A stretch of DNA of 54,708 nt from the NCBI GenBank assembly GCA_028284365.1, contig JANQRW010000029.1, positions 1 to 54,708 on the forward strand, in the 5' to 3' direction. Positions 54,389-54,708 of the stretch are shown here, in pieces (position 1 is the first letter of the stretch; each line of letters begins with the position of its first letter). The position numbers and the translations under genes were made by a program. Under the pieces are notes generated by a model, which ran no database searches, was not told the origin of the DNA, and worked only from the letters and a program-made list of their open reading frames with translations. Source of the stretch: Marinicella sp. GTDB lineage: Bacteria; Pseudomonadota; Gammaproteobacteria; Xanthomonadales; Marinicellaceae.

Positions 54389-54708
54389 TGTGGTTCTGAA
54401 GCCATTAAAAAGAACATTGTATGCGAAAAAGAATTAAACCATTGTTAAAAGCAATAAAATTCTGACATGCTTAAAAGGTTTCCAATAAAAAATTAATGTT
54501 CGTTCAGTGGAAAGCTGCTGAGCAGCTTGACCAGCATAAGCAATGAAAGCATGACGGTTTGGCAGTATGCCAAGAAGTCTTGCTTGAATGCCGTAGCTCG
54601 TCCGAGGTAGTAAGACATGCTCGCTGTGGTCGCTTTCACTTTTGTCAGGAACACTTCGACTGAGCTCAGTGCAACGCAAAAGTGAATAAAGACCCAAGAG
54701 TATTCCTT
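54389..54708. other. Right-end intergenic region with nested palindromes
   Basis: I see no real gene here; an 87-residue leftward frame (54434-54697) is low-quality and lies over palindromes. AGCTGCTGAGCAGCT occurs near 54509. A nested element spans 54636-54685: TCACTTTTG and CAAAAGTGA form the outer arms and ACTGAGCTCAGT (54659-54670) is an inner 12-base palindrome. Confidence 0.55.

Noticed and set aside
54434-54697. 87-residue leftward ORF at the right end
   Set aside because: Composition is unlike protein, and it covers nested palindromes typical of intergenic repeats.

Overview
The window looks like a chromosome segment of a marine-type gammaproteobacterium with roughly 40% GC. The evidence is the classical order mreB-mreC-mreD-mrdA-mrdB-mltB-rlpA-dacA-ybeD-lipB-lipA, a divergent gatC-gatA-gatB operon (indirect Gln-tRNA synthesis), and rppH. 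Secreted proteins with IPTL-CTERM-like and IF..GDFE-like tails hint at a Marinicella-like lineage, but that placement is inference.

Layout. (1) 1-9785 is an accessory block. It holds the N-terminal three quarters of an RTX (calcium-repeat) protein missed by simple ORF calling because it runs off the left edge. It also holds a tight three-gene operon (DNA methyltransferase, double-GHKL histidine kinase-like ATPase, receiver-like protein) that looks like an undescribed defence or conflict module, and a 578-residue protein with weak resemblance to Tn7 TnsE beside four tandem TnsB-site-like repeats that run into the end of lipA. (2) 9846-24374 is core: lipoate synthesis, cell-wall elongation (Rod complex) and GatCAB, followed by a PfkB-family kinase. 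(3) 24375-44760 is a defence island with two complete CRISPR-Cas systems. The first is a type II-C system (16 repeats, cas2, cas1, cas9, tracrRNA). The second is a minimal type I-F2 (I-Fv) system (38 repeats, cas6f, cas5fv, cas7fv, cas2-3, cas1). Between them lie a small Rhs toxin with an LHH nuclease end, its SMI1/KNR4 immunity gene, a duplicated immunity-gene fragment, and two HTH regulators, one resembling an orphan restriction-modification controller with C-boxes. (4) 44761-54708 is mixed core and accessory: rppH, a hydroxyacid reductase, an amidohydrolase, a nitrilase, secreted proteins, a cupin protein, an SDR/HxlR pair and a SIMPL protein.

The most interesting signal is upstream of cas9. 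A degenerate CRISPR repeat (30245-30278) lies on the same strand as, and just before, the tracrRNA anti-repeat (30322-30355). The 11 bases immediately preceding the degenerate repeat (30234-30244) are identical to a site inside the predicted cas9 promoter (30111-30121, minus strand), and the match stops exactly at the repeat boundary. Two promoter-like sequences would give a long RNA of about 227 nt and a short tracrRNA of about 89 nt. This is the architecture of the Streptococcus pyogenes tracr-L natural single guide that makes Cas9 repress its own promoter, here in a type II-C locus.

Other points of note: an 11-base C tract that puts the signal peptide of a secreted metalloprotease out of frame (candidate phase variation), two near-identical I-F2 spacers of very different age aimed at a repetitive coding sequence, an internal duplication in Cas6f, and a duplicated cupin gene end. 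No tRNA or rRNA genes were seen. All calls come from reading the sequence; no database search was run.
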